Assembly (NCBI RefSeq): GCF_004354985.1
Contig: NZ_SMSK01000015.1
Span: forward strand, 62,001-126,000
Source: Segetibacter sp. 3557_3
GTDB taxonomy: Bacteria; Bacteroidota; Bacteroidia; Chitinophagales; Chitinophagaceae
DNA: 64,000 nucleotides
Reading direction: 5' to 3'
The notes beneath the pieces are model-generated. The model was not told the DNA's origin, did no database searches, and saw only the letters and a program-made list of their open reading frames with translations. Shown here in pieces: positions 1 to 9,575 of this stretch (positions are counted from its first letter, which is position 1; the number at the start of each line of letters is the position of its first letter). Position numbers and translations under genes: made by a program.

Positions 1-1
1 A

Positions 2-1402
2 TTCAACCCGGAGCTGCTGGTAAAAACAGGTTTGGTAGTATTACGCAACGAACTGCCCGTAGATAACTATAGGGGACGTATTATTTTCCCTATACATAAT
101 CCCACAGGCAAGGTCACAGGCTTTGGTGCACGCGTAATTAAGTCTACTGAAAAGGCACCGAAATATATCAATACGCCTGAAAACGAGATTTACGTTAAAA
201 GCCGGCTTTTATACGGAACCTATTTCGCACGCCAGGCCATCGACAAGCTGGATGAGTGCCTGCTTGTTGAAGGTTATACCGATGTTGTTAGCCTCCACCA
301 ATCTGGTATAGAGAACGTAGTAGCAAGTGGAGGAACTTCCCTGACCGTAGACCAGCTGAGATTAATACGCAAGTACACCAGCAATCTTACGATCATTTAT
401 GATGGTGATAGTGCCGGGGTAAAAGCTGCGCTTCGCGGTTTGGATATGGCGATCGAAGAAAGCCTGAATGTGCGCCTGGTGCTTATCCCCGACAATGAAG
501 ACCCGGATAGCTATGTAAATAAAGTTGGTGTTTCGGCTTTTCGAAGTTTTATCGACACAAACAAAAAGGACTTTATTCTCTTTCAACTTGAGGTAATGTT
601 GAAAGATGCTGGGAATGACACGATAAAAAAAGCTGAAGTCGTGAACCAGGTTGCGGAAACTTTAAGTAAAATCCATCGTCCCGAAGACTTTACAAAATTA
701 CAGGACTATATAAGGCAATGCTCGGGCATCCTGAAAATTGAAGAAGGTGGCCTCACTACCCTCGTAAATAAACTCAAACGCGATAAGGTAACAAAAGAAG
801 AAAAGAGGAATGCTTCGCATTCTCCGTTGGACGCTCCAACAGATGACCTACAAAATGCAGAGCCGGACATTAACGCACTCCTGAACAATGATGAGGCACA
901 GGAACGCAGCGTTATCCGGGTTTTGCTTGAATATGGGTTAAAGCCGTGGGACGATGAAAAAACAATGGCGGAGTACATCTTTGAAGAGTTGCAGGAGTTC
1001 CATTTCGAAAATCCCGGGATGGAAAAGCTCTACGAGATTTATAGGAACCAGTATGAAGAAGGCTTTCAGCCGACAGCTAAAAGCCTGCTGTACCACGACG
1101 ATGAAGAAGTGAGAAAAATCGTTGTAAATATCAATATTGTTCCCTTTGAACTTAGTTTGAATTGGGATAAGATTATGGAAGGGATGAACATCAACAACCG
1201 CGATGTTAGCCGCCAGGATGTCCTAATGAGTGTCAATTATTTTAAATTGAGAAAACTGAAAAAGATGTTTGAAGAAAATCAACGTGACATGGAGAAATCG
1301 GTATCGTTTGAAGAACAAATCAACCTGATGAAGATTCATAAGGTGTTGAAAGAAGAAGAACAAAAAATTACCAGCCAACTCGGTACAGTTATATTAAAAT
1401 AA
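2..1402 (+). CDS. dnaG: DNA primase DnaG, 3' part (5' end outside window)
   Basis: DnaG makes the RNA primers for DNA replication and works with the replicative helicase. The frame is open from base 2, so the N-terminal zinc finger lies outside the window. The visible part starts in the primase core (RIIFPIHNPTGKVTGFGAR, then KYINTPEN and LLYGTYFA). The Toprim domain follows, with the catalytic glutamate in LLVEGYTDVV (about nt 270) and the metal-binding YDGDSAG (about nt 400). The remaining roughly 250 residues are the more variable helicase-interaction part, rich in charged residues. The TTG at 32 is only an internal codon. An intrinsic terminator follows the stop codon directly. Family assignment is firm. 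Confidence 0.96.
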   Translation, partial: FNPELLVKTGLVVLRNELPVDNYRGRIIFPIHNPTGKVTGFGARVIKSTEKAPKYINTPENEIYVKSRLLYGTYFARQAIDKLDECLLVEGYTDVVSLHQSGIENVVASGGTSLTVDQLRLIRKYTSNLTIIYDGDSAGVKAALRGLDMAIEESLNVRLVLIPDNEDPDSYVNKVGVSAFRSFIDTNKKDFILFQLEVMLKDAGNDTIKKAEVVNQVAETLSKIHRPEDFTKLQDYIRQCSGILKIEEGGLTTLVNKLKRDKVTKEEKRNASHSPLDAPTDDLQNAEPDINALLNNDEAQERSVIRVLLEYGLKPWDDEKTMAEYIFEELQEFHFENPGMEKLYEIYRNQYEEGFQPTAKSLLYHDDEEVRKIVVNINIVPFELSLNWDKIMEGMNINNRDVSRQDVLMSVNYFKLRKLKKMFEENQRDMEKSVSFEEQINLMKIHKVLKEEEQKITSQLGTVILK

Positions 1403-1403
1403 A

Positions 1404-1434
1404 AATGCATCCACGTTATCGTGAATGCCTTTTT
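1404..1434 (+). terminator. Intrinsic terminator of dnaG
   Basis: Two 9-base arms, GCATCCACG and CGTGAATGC, pair with one mismatch around a TTAT loop and are followed by CTTTTT. It begins 2 bases after the dnaG stop codon. Confidence 0.85.
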
Positions 1435-1460
1435 ATAAACTCAGTGTTTAGCGAAAAATT

Positions 1461-2126
1461 TTACTTTTCAGAAGGGTTCTTTTTTCCTGCAAGTAATTTC
1501 TCAACAGTAGCTTCAAGTCTGCGCGCTTTTGTCTCCTCGCGTTTTGCACCTTCAATCCAGCTTACATACTCTTTCTGGTTAGTAATTGAGAGCGCCTGAA
1601 ATACTTCACGAGCGTTTTTGTGCCTGCTAAAAATCTTCTCAAGATCAGCCAGCGGAACAATCAGATTTTTGTCGAAGTCAATTCCTTTAATGTCGACAGA
1701 TTTCACTTCCTGGCATTCACTGAGCCTCGCCGTGATTTCTGATGACTTCTTAAAACGGAATGCACTCCACACATGATCTAAAGGTACCTGAACCACTCCT
1801 TCAAAACCATTAGCAGTAAGCACTTCCCAACTGCAATCCCTGTTCAGGTCGCTGGAGATTTTACTTGTTGATTTTGGATAGGCGATCCAGAGCTTAGCTT
1901 CTGGTTGCAAGGCGGGCAATACTTCGGAGAGAATACCATTAAGCTGGTTAACATTAATGGCAAAAACGAGTGCAAAATCAATTCGTTTTGTGCGAAGAAG
2001 CGGTGTTACATTTTTAGAATAAGACAGCTTCACAAACTGTTTTTCAATGGAAGATGGCAACCCTTGAATTAACAGATTTTTTTCATCTTTTAGTAGCAAC
2101 TTGTCAAACAAACTTTCGTGCGACAT
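1461..2126 (-). CDS. YdeI/OmdA family protein
   Basis: This 221-residue cytoplasmic protein has the C-terminal signature of the YdeI/OmpD-associated (OmdA) family: an EVFQALSITNQKEYVSWIEGAK stretch followed by a basic RR/K-rich helix. That helix is the part usually annotated as bacteriocin-protection or OmdA. The N-terminal half (LWIAYPKSTSKI) resembles the DUF3052-like fold often fused to it. No catalytic residues are known to me for the family, so the biochemical role is open. The gene converges on dnaG and is followed upstream by a monocistronic protease gene on the same strand. Confidence 0.75.
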   Translation of the reverse strand: MSHESLFDKLLLKDEKNLLIQGLPSSIEKQFVKLSYSKNVTPLLRTKRIDFALVFAINVNQLNGILSEVLPALQPEAKLWIAYPKSTSKISSDLNRDCSWEVLTANGFEGVVQVPLDHVWSAFRFKKSSEITARLSECQEVKSVDIKGIDFDKNLIVPLADLEKIFSRHKNAREVFQALSITNQKEYVSWIEGAKREETKARRLEATVEKLLAGKKNPSEK

Positions 2127-2195
2127 ACCTCAAACTTGTTTTAAGGGTTATCGAAAATAGGAATGCAAAAGTAAAAAAATTAAGTCGCACTAAAA

Positions 2196-2222
2196 AATAA
2201 GTCTCCCGTTATGAGGAGACTT
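2196..2222 (-). terminator. Intrinsic terminator of the M48 protease gene
   Basis: AGTCTCC and GGAGACT form a 7-bp stem. On the minus strand it is followed by TATTTTTTAG, just downstream of the protease stop codon. Confidence 0.75.
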
Positions 2223-2248
2223 TTGTGATATAACAGATTCTAATAATG

Positions 2249-3064
2249 TTACTTACCCATAGGCTGATAGTACTTTAACGCTTCAGGCATTTGCTGCTGG
2301 AGCTTCGCTATCCTGCTTTGTTCGCTTGGGTGAGTACTCAAAAACTCCGGTGGCTTAGAACCATTTGCCATAGCTTCCATTCTCTGCCATAAAGGAATTG
2401 CTTCACGTGGGTTATAACCGGCAAGCGCGGCGTATATCAATCCAAGTTTATCAGCTTCAAGTTCCTGGCTTCTGCTGTGTGGCAGCATTACACCTACCTG
2501 ACTGCCGATGCCATATGCTTGCATAAATAAGTTCTGTGTTTCTGCAGGTTTGCTGGACAAAGCAACACTAAGCGCAGTTCCACCCAGTTGTTGCAGTAAA
2601 CCCTGGCTCATGCGCTCACTACCGTGTTTTGCAACAGCATGTGCAACTTCATGACCAACCACAACTGCAAGCGCAGCTTCATTTTGTGTGACAGGTAGCA
2701 ACCCGGTATATACAACAATTTTACCCCCGGGCATACACCACGCATTCACATCTTTACTATCCACAAGATTATACTCCCATTGGTAATTCTGTAGCTCATT
2801 GGCAAGTCCTTTACCCTTATAATATGTTGTTATGGCAGTAGCAATCCTGCTTCCAACACGTCTTACCATTTCAGCGTCCTTGTTTTGTGAAGAACTGACT
2901 ACCTTATTCTGCGATAAAAACTGTTGGTATTCCGACTTCGCCATCGACTGCAATTCATTTTCCGGAACAAGCGATAGCTGCCTTCTGCCGGTAATGGCAT
3001 TTGTAGCACAAGCTATCGCAAGCATTGAAACTGCGATGGTTACAAGTGTTAATGACCTCTTCAT
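2249..3064 (-). CDS. M48 family metalloprotease lipoprotein
   Basis: This is a secreted, lipid-anchored zinc protease of the M48 family (BepA/LoiP/Oma1-like), which in Gram-negative bacteria does quality control of outer-membrane proteins. The N-terminus is a short signal ending in a lipobox (LAIAC, Cys19). The zinc-binding HEVAH lies at residues 138-142, and the third ligand is expected in the QELEADKLG stretch near Glu203. An S/T-rich loop separates the two. At 271 residues it is a single-domain member without TPR repeats. It stands alone, with its own terminator. The substrate is unknown. Confidence 0.9.
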   Translation of the reverse strand: MKRSLTLVTIAVSMLAIACATNAITGRRQLSLVPENELQSMAKSEYQQFLSQNKVVSSSQNKDAEMVRRVGSRIATAITTYYKGKGLANELQNYQWEYNLVDSKDVNAWCMPGGKIVVYTGLLPVTQNEAALAVVVGHEVAHAVAKHGSERMSQGLLQQLGGTALSVALSSKPAETQNLFMQAYGIGSQVGVMLPHSRSQELEADKLGLIYAALAGYNPREAIPLWQRMEAMANGSKPPEFLSTHPSEQSRIAKLQQQMPEALKYYQPMGK

Positions 3065-3918
3065 AGTTTACATTTTGCTACACATAAACAAGAATGATAC
3101 CAAGCACCCAGGCCGGCTGGCAGCAGCGAATACTTTAAGAAATCGACAATGCCTATGCTATAATAAGAACACTTGATGATACTAAGCTATGCTTACATAA
3201 GATGGAAGATGATCAGCGGGAAGAACGTCTAATCGCTGCCGTTTTTTAATACCAGCTATCATTACATGGGTGATCAAGTTATCTACTATACATGGCACCC
3301 TTCAGGGTAATGCAATCAAAAAGATAGTACGATTTACTAGCTGGTGCTCAACGCTGTTTTACTGCTATTTACAGACATGCCAAATTAGACGGGTACATGG
3401 TAACTGTAGTTGTTGTTTGCAGTGATGTTCCCATTCTGATGAACATCTTTAGGTTTATCCCGCTGATGCAGGTATTTCCTGCATTCGAACCTGCCTTTTT
3501 TGAAACGCTATGTTGAAGAAGATGTCTGTTCTCATCTTTTATGATGGGGATAGTTAAGCTGTTTGTACAGGTGATCTTCAGCTTAGGGGCAAGCTGTTGA
3601 CCGAAAATAGATCCGGGTGGTTTACCCATTATGCTCAACTAAACAGCAATGCATTAAAGCTGCGTATAGTAACTATAGTACAAGAGTGCGACGCCCGTCC
3701 GACTGGCGCAGCCGGGCGGGCAACGATGCTCAATTGAAACACTCCAATTGGGCCCAAAAAAATGTACCTAAATAAACGGTGTCGACTTACAATGGTGATC
3801 GCAAGGGAATACCACTTAGATAAACATAGTTCTACCAAAGTATGGATGGTGTTTGTAGTTCCCGAAAAGATGAAGCATTGGTGAACAACCAAAAGAAGAG
3901 CTAGTGAATAGAAAGCGG
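3065..3918. other. 854-bp gap with one dispersed palindromic repeat
   Basis: Two minus-strand open frames (3369-3638 and 3635-3892) cover part of this gap. Their predicted proteins have low complexity, no recognisable domain and no plausible ribosome-binding site, and one runs through the repeat at 3694-3720. I see no convincing gene. The stretch may hold decayed coding sequence. Confidence 0.5.
3680..3780 (-). repeat. Dispersed palindromic element, copy A
   Basis: The core at 3694-3720 is an imperfect palindrome that folds as CCCGNCCGNCTG / CAGNCGGNCGGG around a CGC loop. On the minus strand it is preceded by a T-rich TTTTTTGGG block and GCATCGTTG, and followed by CGCACTCTTGTAC. The same order of blocks recurs near 10.9, 14.2 and 56.85 kb. 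Confidence 0.8.
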
Positions 3919-4575
3919 CTAAAACATATTCCTGCGGCGATTGCGCTTGCGATCACGATGTTTTAAAATCGGGATCTTGCTCTCGGTACCTTTTAATAAC
4001 CTGTTGATGTTTTTCTGGTGAGTAAAGATCACCATGAGGGCTACTGTTACCGCAAATACACGGTAAAGAGTTTCTTTTTCGTTGAAGATAAACAGTATGA
4101 ATACCGCAAAAGAAATGCTTGCAAGAATAGAGCTTAACGATACAAATCGCGTTAGGAAAAGCACGCTAAGAAAAACGGCGACACAACAAACTGCAACAGT
4201 GGGTTGAATGGCTACTACCATTCCAAAGAGCGTTGCTACACCTTTTCCTCCTTTGAACTCTGCCCATATGGGAAAGATATGCCCCAACACCGCCGCTAAG
4301 CCAAGACCAACCATAAAGTTTGTTCGGTCCCATTCGTCCTGCATATAATATGGAATGAGCAAAAACAGTGAGGTTGCAAGAATGCCCTTAACCATGTCGG
4401 CGATCATCACCAGGGTACCCCACTTTGAACCAAGCACACGATAGCAATTCGTCGCGCCTGCATTACCGCTGCCATAGTCACGGATGTCAACACCAAAGAA
4501 GTATCGGCTAACCCATACAGCTGTTGGTATAGACCCAATAAAGTAGGCAAGAATTATTAGTAAAAACTCGTTCAT
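3919..4575 (-). CDS. plsY: Glycerol-3-phosphate acyltransferase PlsY
   Basis: PlsY is an inner-membrane enzyme that transfers an acyl group from acyl-phosphate to the sn-1 position of glycerol 3-phosphate, the first step of phospholipid synthesis. The sequence shows several hydrophobic helices and the family motifs: GSIPTAVW near residue 14, GSGNAGATN at 35-43 and KGGKGVAT at 108-115. It ends in a very basic tail (HRDRKRNRRRN). The length of 218 residues is normal. prmA lies 78 bp upstream on the same strand, so they may share a transcript. Confidence 0.96.
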   Translation of the reverse strand: MNEFLLIILAYFIGSIPTAVWVSRYFFGVDIRDYGSGNAGATNCYRVLGSKWGTLVMIADMVKGILATSLFLLIPYYMQDEWDRTNFMVGLGLAAVLGHIFPIWAEFKGGKGVATLFGMVVAIQPTVAVCCVAVFLSVLFLTRFVSLSSILASISFAVFILFIFNEKETLYRVFAVTVALMVIFTHQKNINRLLKGTESKIPILKHRDRKRNRRRNMF

Positions 4576-4653
4576 TCAGTACTTGGTTAAAGTCAGGATA
4601 ACAAATTTAAGGGATATGTATCCAATTTATGAACATTACCTGGTGTACAGAAC

Positions 4654-5469
4654 CTATTTAACTTTCAGCAATAAACTGATCCAGTTGTTCCTGTACAGGA
4701 CCTTTTCAACAACCAGATCACGTTGCTCGCAAGCTTGTTTTATGTCGGCTTCATCTTGTTGTAACAAGCCACTAAGCAGAAGCGAACCATCTTTTTTTAA
4801 GGCTCGCGTCAAGGGTGTAAGGTTATCAAGAATGACGTTCCGGTTAATATTCGCCAGGATAATATCAAAGGTTTCTTCTGTTCGAAAGGCATCAGACTTT
4901 ACCAGGCTTATCTTGTTGCAATCATTTCTTGCGAAGTTCTCCCTGGCATTTTCAATGCTCCAGTCATCTTCATCTATTGCATAAATAGGACCGGCGCCCA
5001 TCTTTTCAGCTAATATTGCAAGAATGCCCGTCCCAGTCCCAAAGTCAGCAACCTGCTTATCAATAAAGTTCAACTGCCGCATCTGTGCAATCATCATAAA
5101 GGTGGTTGCATGATGACCCGTTCCGAAACTCATCTTAGGGGTAATCACAATATCAAAGTCCACATTGGGAAATGGATCATGAAAGTGTGCCCTTATGCCA
5201 CAAAAATCTTCTACTAAAACAGGCTCAAAGTTGCTTTCCCAAACTGCATTCCAATTTTGATCTTCAATTGTTGCTGAGGAATATTCTACCTGGTATTGGG
5301 TTAGCAATGCCGAGGTAGCTTCGTAGTCGTAATTGGCTTCACCTACTGAACAAATTAATTCTCCATCCCGTTCTTCAAAACCATCAAAGCCAAGATCAGA
5401 AAGCCTGGCCACAAGGATATCGTTTACTTCAGCAGAAACCCCAGGTACGGTGATTTGTATAAAGTTCAT
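4654..5469 (-). CDS. prmA: Ribosomal protein L11 methyltransferase PrmA
   Basis: PrmA trimethylates lysine and N-terminal amino groups of ribosomal protein L11 with S-adenosylmethionine. The N-terminal substrate-recognition domain (about residues 1-95) is followed by a Rossmann methyltransferase core: the substrate-loop motif FGTGHHATT, the SAM motif DFGTGTGILAI, the acidic end AIDEDDWS and the catalytic-loop motif LANINRNV. The length is 271 residues, typical for Bacteroidota. It sits between plsY (downstream) and pnp (upstream). The pnp terminator separates it from pnp, so it probably has its own promoter in the short gap. Confidence 0.96.
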   Translation of the reverse strand: MNFIQITVPGVSAEVNDILVARLSDLGFDGFEERDGELICSVGEANYDYEATSALLTQYQVEYSSATIEDQNWNAVWESNFEPVLVEDFCGIRAHFHDPFPNVDFDIVITPKMSFGTGHHATTFMMIAQMRQLNFIDKQVADFGTGTGILAILAEKMGAGPIYAIDEDDWSIENARENFARNDCNKISLVKSDAFRTEETFDIILANINRNVILDNLTPLTRALKKDGSLLLSGLLQQDEADIKQACEQRDLVVEKVLYRNNWISLLLKVK

Positions 5470-5497
5470 GGTTATATCAGCATTTATAACATTCGGA

Positions 5498-5530
5498 TAA
5501 AAAGGAAAGGCCTGTTTTCACAGGCCTTCC
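5498..5530 (-). terminator. Intrinsic terminator of pnp
   Basis: GGAAGGCCTG and CAGGCCTTTCC form a strong stem. On the minus strand it is followed by a TTTTTAT run, 40 bp past the pnp stop codon and just before prmA. Confidence 0.85.
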
Positions 5531-5568
5531 AGGCTAAACTCTTTAACCTGTAACAGGTATTAGTAAGG

Positions 5569-7752
5569 TTATTGTTGAGGCGCTCTTCCACCTTGTTCAG
5601 GGGCACGGCCATCACCTCCGCGAGCATTGGTTAACTCGGGTTTCGGCATCAGTATTTTCCGGCTCAGTTTGAACTTACCGGTTTTTGGATCAAGGCCAAT
5701 CAATTTCACTTTAACAACATCGCCTTCTTTTAAGACCCCTTCCATTGTCTCCAGTCTCTTCCAGCTGATCTCGCTTATGTGAAGCAAGCCTTGCTTACCT
5801 GGCATAAATTCAACGAAAGCACCAAACTCTTTTATGCCTTTTACAGTTGCCTCGTATACGTCGCCTACCTGTGGCACGGCAACAATACTTTTGATCCATG
5901 CAACAGCTTTATCAAGACCTTCCCTGGCAGGTGAGAATATGCTCACTTCACCAACGTTCCCGATCTCTTCAAGGTTAATGGTTGTGCCGGTTTCACGTTG
6001 GATCTCCTGGATAACTTTACCACCGGGTCCGATAATGGCACCAATAAATTCTTTATCAACAAACAACTTCTCCATGCGCGGCGCATGTGGCTTCACCTCA
6101 GGACGCGGAGCAGGAATACATTCGTACATGGCATCAAGAATATGTAAGCGACCTTCTTTTGCCTGGGCTAGTGCCTCGCGCATAACGGTCATGCTTAATC
6201 CATCTACTTTGATATCCATCTGTACACCACAGATGCCATCACGTGTTCCGGTCACTTTAAAGTCCATATCACCCAGGTGATCCTCATCACCAAGGATATC
6301 AGTAAGAATTGCATGTTTACCATCTTCGGCACGTGTGATCAGACCCATAGCAACTCCACTTACGTGTTTTGGAACAGGAACACCTGCATCCATAAGAGCA
6401 AGAGAGCCGGCACATACCGTTGCCATTGACGAAGAACCATTACTTTCCAGGATGTCGCTGACGATACGAACCGTGTAAGCATAGTCTTTACCAGGCATCA
6501 TTTGCTTAAGGCTGCGCATTGCAAGATTACCATGACCAACCTCACGGCGGCCAACACCACGCATCATCTTAACCTCACCAGTGGAAAAAGGCGGAAAGTT
6601 GTAGTGCAGGATGAATTTTGAGTAATCAGACTTCGCAGCACTTTCAATCAACAATTCATCGAGAGGAGTACCAAACGTAACGGTGGTAAGCGATTGGGTT
6701 TCGCCACGTGTAAACAACGCTGAACCGTGCGGGGTAGGCAGAGGATCAACTTCCATCTGTAGTGAACGAACTTCAGCAAGTCCGCGACCATCAAGACGGG
6801 TGCGATCGTCAATAATCATACTTCTTACCACCTCCCATTTCAGATCCTCGTAATATTTCTTTGCAAGTCTTTTTTGCAGGTCGGTAATTTCTTCGCCAAG
6901 GTGAGCGATGACTTCGTCGCGTAAACTTTTATATTGTTCAGAACGGTCGTGTTTCGCGCTGCCGCTTTTCGAAATTGCATATACCCTGTCTTTGGCAAAT
7001 TCGTAAACACTATTTCTGATGTTGTCGTCGGTTTCCGGTTTGGTATAATCGCGCTTGCCGGTAACACCAGCCTTGTCGCGAAGTTCGCCCTGGGCCTTGA
7101 TCTGGCGACGTATAGCTTCGTGCGCAATTTCAAGTGCCTCGATAAGGTCTTCTTCCGAACACTCTTTTGCTTCACCTTCTACCATCATCAGATTCTTCTC
7201 AGTGGCAGCAATGATGAACTCGTAGTCGCTTTCAGTCAGTTGGCTTCTGGTTGGATTAATAACAATCTCGCCTTTCACGCGGGCAATCCTTACCTCGCTG
7301 AGCATTTCCTTAATGGGTATATCAGAAACAGCCAATGCAGCTGAGGCAGCAAGGCATGCAAGTGAATCGGGCATAATCTCAGTATCACTCGAAACCAGCG
7401 ATATCAATACCTGGACATCGCAAACGTAATCCTCGGGAAATAATGGACGTAATGCGCGGTCAATTAAACGGCTGGTTAGTATCTCGTAATCGTTTAATCT
7501 TGCTTCTCTTTTGAAAAATGAACCTGGAATTCTACCAGCTGAAGCAAACTTCTCCTGGTAGTCCACCGAAAGCGGAAAGAAGTCTTGTCCTTCGCGTGGC
7601 TCGCGATTGGCAACTACAGTAGCCAGAAGAATACAATTTCCCTGGCGAACAGTAACTGCCCCATCTGCCTGCCGGGCGAGTTTACCGGTTTCGATAGAAA
7701 CCTCGCGACCATCGCCCTGGTCGAACGTTACACTAATTGGTTGGGCTAACAT
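5569..7752 (-). CDS. pnp: Polynucleotide phosphorylase
   Basis: PNPase degrades RNA 3' to 5' by phosphorolysis and can add tails in reverse. The 727-residue protein has the full family layout: a first RNase PH domain near the N-terminus, an all-helical linker, a second RNase PH domain (MMRGVGRREVGHGNLA region), a KH domain at about 559-622 with GPGG at 575-578, and an S1 domain at about 630-699. The C-terminus is a short Gly/Gln-rich tail (GGDGRAPEQGGRAPQQ). rpsO lies directly upstream on the same strand, the same order as in Escherichia coli. A short hairpin (7768-7781) lies in the leader. Confidence 0.98.
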   Translation of the reverse strand: MLAQPISVTFDQGDGREVSIETGKLARQADGAVTVRQGNCILLATVVANREPREGQDFFPLSVDYQEKFASAGRIPGSFFKREARLNDYEILTSRLIDRALRPLFPEDYVCDVQVLISLVSSDTEIMPDSLACLAASAALAVSDIPIKEMLSEVRIARVKGEIVINPTRSQLTESDYEFIIAATEKNLMMVEGEAKECSEEDLIEALEIAHEAIRRQIKAQGELRDKAGVTGKRDYTKPETDDNIRNSVYEFAKDRVYAISKSGSAKHDRSEQYKSLRDEVIAHLGEEITDLQKRLAKKYYEDLKWEVVRSMIIDDRTRLDGRGLAEVRSLQMEVDPLPTPHGSALFTRGETQSLTTVTFGTPLDELLIESAAKSDYSKFILHYNFPPFSTGEVKMMRGVGRREVGHGNLAMRSLKQMMPGKDYAYTVRIVSDILESNGSSSMATVCAGSLALMDAGVPVPKHVSGVAMGLITRAEDGKHAILTDILGDEDHLGDMDFKVTGTRDGICGVQMDIKVDGLSMTVMREALAQAKEGRLHILDAMYECIPAPRPEVKPHAPRMEKLFVDKEFIGAIIGPGGKVIQEIQRETGTTINLEEIGNVGEVSIFSPAREGLDKAVAWIKSIVAVPQVGDVYEATVKGIKEFGAFVEFMPGKQGLLHISEISWKRLETMEGVLKEGDVVKVKLIGLDPKTGKFKLSRKILMPKPELTNARGGDGRAPEQGGRAPQQ

Positions 7753-7765
7753 AAAATCGTTTTTT

Positions 7766-7783
7766 GTCCCGATAGCTCGGGGT
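7766..7783 (-). promoter_or_regulatory. Small hairpin in the pnp leader
   Basis: CCCGA and TCGGG pair around a TAGC loop, 16 bp upstream of the pnp start codon. There is no T-run in the direction of pnp. It could be an mRNA-stability or RNase-processing site, as in the pnp leader of E. coli, but that is inference. Confidence 0.4.
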
Positions 7784-7854
7784 GAAACGGCGTAGATTAA
7801 GGAGGGAAAAGAATGTACGCCGTTAAGGTTAATTATTTACCTGGCAATGACACC

Positions 7855-7894
7855 AAAAAATTATTCCCAACAGACAATGTCGGTTGGGAATAAT
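7855..7894 (-). terminator. Intrinsic terminator of rpsO
   Basis: An 11-bp perfect stem (TTATTCCCAAC / GTTGGGAATAA) at 7861-7893 is followed on the minus strand by TTTTTT. It lies 20 bp after rpsO and before pnp, so pnp is reached by read-through or by its own promoter. Confidence 0.9.
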
Positions 7895-7913
7895 CAATAT
7901 CATGGAGGAGAGG

Positions 7914-8186
7914 TTATTTTCTTAGGCCAAGTTTCTCGATCAGCGCACGGTAACCGGTAAGGTTGTGCTTTTGCAGATAAGTTAAAAGACGCTTACGCTG
8001 ACCTACCATTTTCATAAGACCACGATGGGTAGAAAAATCTTTTTTGTTGGCTTGCAAATGTTTTGAAATCTGGCTGATCCGCTCAGTAAGAAGGGCTATT
8101 TGTCCTTCAATTGAACCTGTATTGCTGGCTTGTCCGCCAAACTCAGTAAATATTGCTGCTCTTTTTTCTGTTGTTAAATACGACAT
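7914..8186 (-). CDS. rpsO: 30S ribosomal protein S15
   Basis: S15 binds 16S rRNA at the central domain early in 30S assembly and contributes to a bridge with the 50S subunit. The 90-residue protein shows the family blocks GSIEGQIALLTERI, LQANKKDFSTHRGL and MVGQRKRLLTYLQ, and the usual length. It is first in the rpsO-pnp order and has a strong terminator after it. Confidence 0.98.
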   Translation of the reverse strand: MSYLTTEKRAAIFTEFGGQASNTGSIEGQIALLTERISQISKHLQANKKDFSTHRGLMKMVGQRKRLLTYLQKHNLTGYRALIEKLGLRK

Positions 8187-8480
8187 CTCAATTTTTTTAA
8201 ATAGACACCAAAGGTTTTACATCTTTTTTATCGCGGGCAAAAGTAGGAATAATAATGTTAAGGGTAAAAAAAACAAATTCCTTTTTACATGCTTTACCTG
8301 TCCGGTCACGCCTGACCTAAAGTTTGCTCCAAAGCTGCCCACCAGGCATCTTATGCTTTTGCAGGAGACCTGCACAACTATACTAAATTTTCTGCTTTTA
8401 TAGGTATTGCCTATTTTCCACCATCCTGCAGTCGTAAAAAACGGCCCATCTAATCGCCGGGCATACCATCGCTTACAACA

Positions 8481-9575
8481 ATGAAAGCTTCTAAAATAAC
8501 CTTAACGGTTACCAACGACCTTACCTACGACCAACGAATGCAGCGTATTTGTAGTAGCCTGTCGAGGTGTGGCTACAGGGTTACACTTGTGGGGAGGGGT
8601 ATTCGCAGTTCTCAACCGCTGAAGAAAGCTGCCTATGAACAACGCCGGCTTTACATACCATTTACGAAGGGTAAAAGCATGTACCTTTTATTTAATATTC
8701 GTTTGCTGATTCACCTGTTCTTGAATCGCACGGATATCATTTGTGCCATTGATCTTGACACCATTTTACCCTGTTACATTGTATCAAGGCTCTACGGCAT
8801 AAAACGCGTTTACGACGCGCATGAACTTTTTACAGAGCAAAAAGAAATTGTAACACGACCCCTGATACACGCAGCATGGTTGAAAATTGAGCAATTTGCT
8901 GTTCCCCGATTTCCGAATGGATATACCGTAAACCAGTTCATCAAAGCCGAACTTGAAAGGCGTTACCAAGTGTACTACAAGGTTGTTCGTAATCTTCCGG
9001 TATTGGAGCCATTGACCGCCCCGCAGCAGGATGAACCTTTTATCATTTACCAGGGAGCCGTAAACAAAGGGCGCAGTTTTGAAACGCTGATACCAGCGAT
9101 GCGGCATGTGCCCGCCAGACTGGTCATCTGTGGTGATGGGAATTTTTTACAGAAAGTAGAGGAACTTGTAAAACTACATAAGGTCGATAATAAGGTAACG
9201 TTAAGCGGATCGGTGTTGCCTGCTGAGTTAAGATTACTTACCCCCCGGGCGTTTATCGGGTTAACCCTATTTGAAAATATGGGGCTTAATCAATACCAGT
9301 CACTGGCCAACAGATTTTTCGATTATATCATGGCCGGTATTCCGCAGGTTTGTGTTGGATATCCCGAGTACAAACGAATAAACGACGATTATGAGGTGGC
9401 CTTGCTCATTGATGATACAAACCCGGTGACGATCGCCGATGCCATCAACAGGCTCTTGAACGATACGGTCCTTTATGCCAGGTTGAAGCATAACTGTTTG
9501 CTGGCCAGGAAAGTGTTATGCTGGAACCGAGAAGAAATAACACTGCTGAGCTTTTATAAAAACCTCCTGACTTAA
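8481..9575 (+). CDS. Glycosyltransferase, GT4-like
   Basis: This is a GT-B fold glycosyltransferase of about 364 residues that probably adds a sugar to a cell-surface polysaccharide or lipid. The N-terminal half has TNDLTYDQRMQRICSSL and the acceptor-side DAHELFTEQKEI typical of Bacteroidota family-4 enzymes. The C-terminal half has a GAVNKGRSFETLIPAM stretch and VICGDGNFLQ, followed by a FFDYIMAGIPQV nucleotide-sugar-binding region where the usual EAMACG-type Glu is replaced. No glycan cluster is around it. It diverges from rpsO. The sugar donor cannot be read from the sequence. Confidence 0.8.
   Translation: MKASKITLTVTNDLTYDQRMQRICSSLSRCGYRVTLVGRGIRSSQPLKKAAYEQRRLYIPFTKGKSMYLLFNIRLLIHLFLNRTDIICAIDLDTILPCYIVSRLYGIKRVYDAHELFTEQKEIVTRPLIHAAWLKIEQFAVPRFPNGYTVNQFIKAELERRYQVYYKVVRNLPVLEPLTAPQQDEPFIIYQGAVNKGRSFETLIPAMRHVPARLVICGDGNFLQKVEELVKLHKVDNKVTLSGSVLPAELRLLTPRAFIGLTLFENMGLNQYQSLANRFFDYIMAGIPQVCVGYPEYKRINDDYEVALLIDDTNPVTIADAINRLLNDTVLYARLKHNCLLARKVLCWNREEITLLSFYKNLLT

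Noticed and set aside
3369-3892. Two small minus-strand genes
   Set aside because: No domain, no ribosome-binding site, and one runs through a dispersed repeat.
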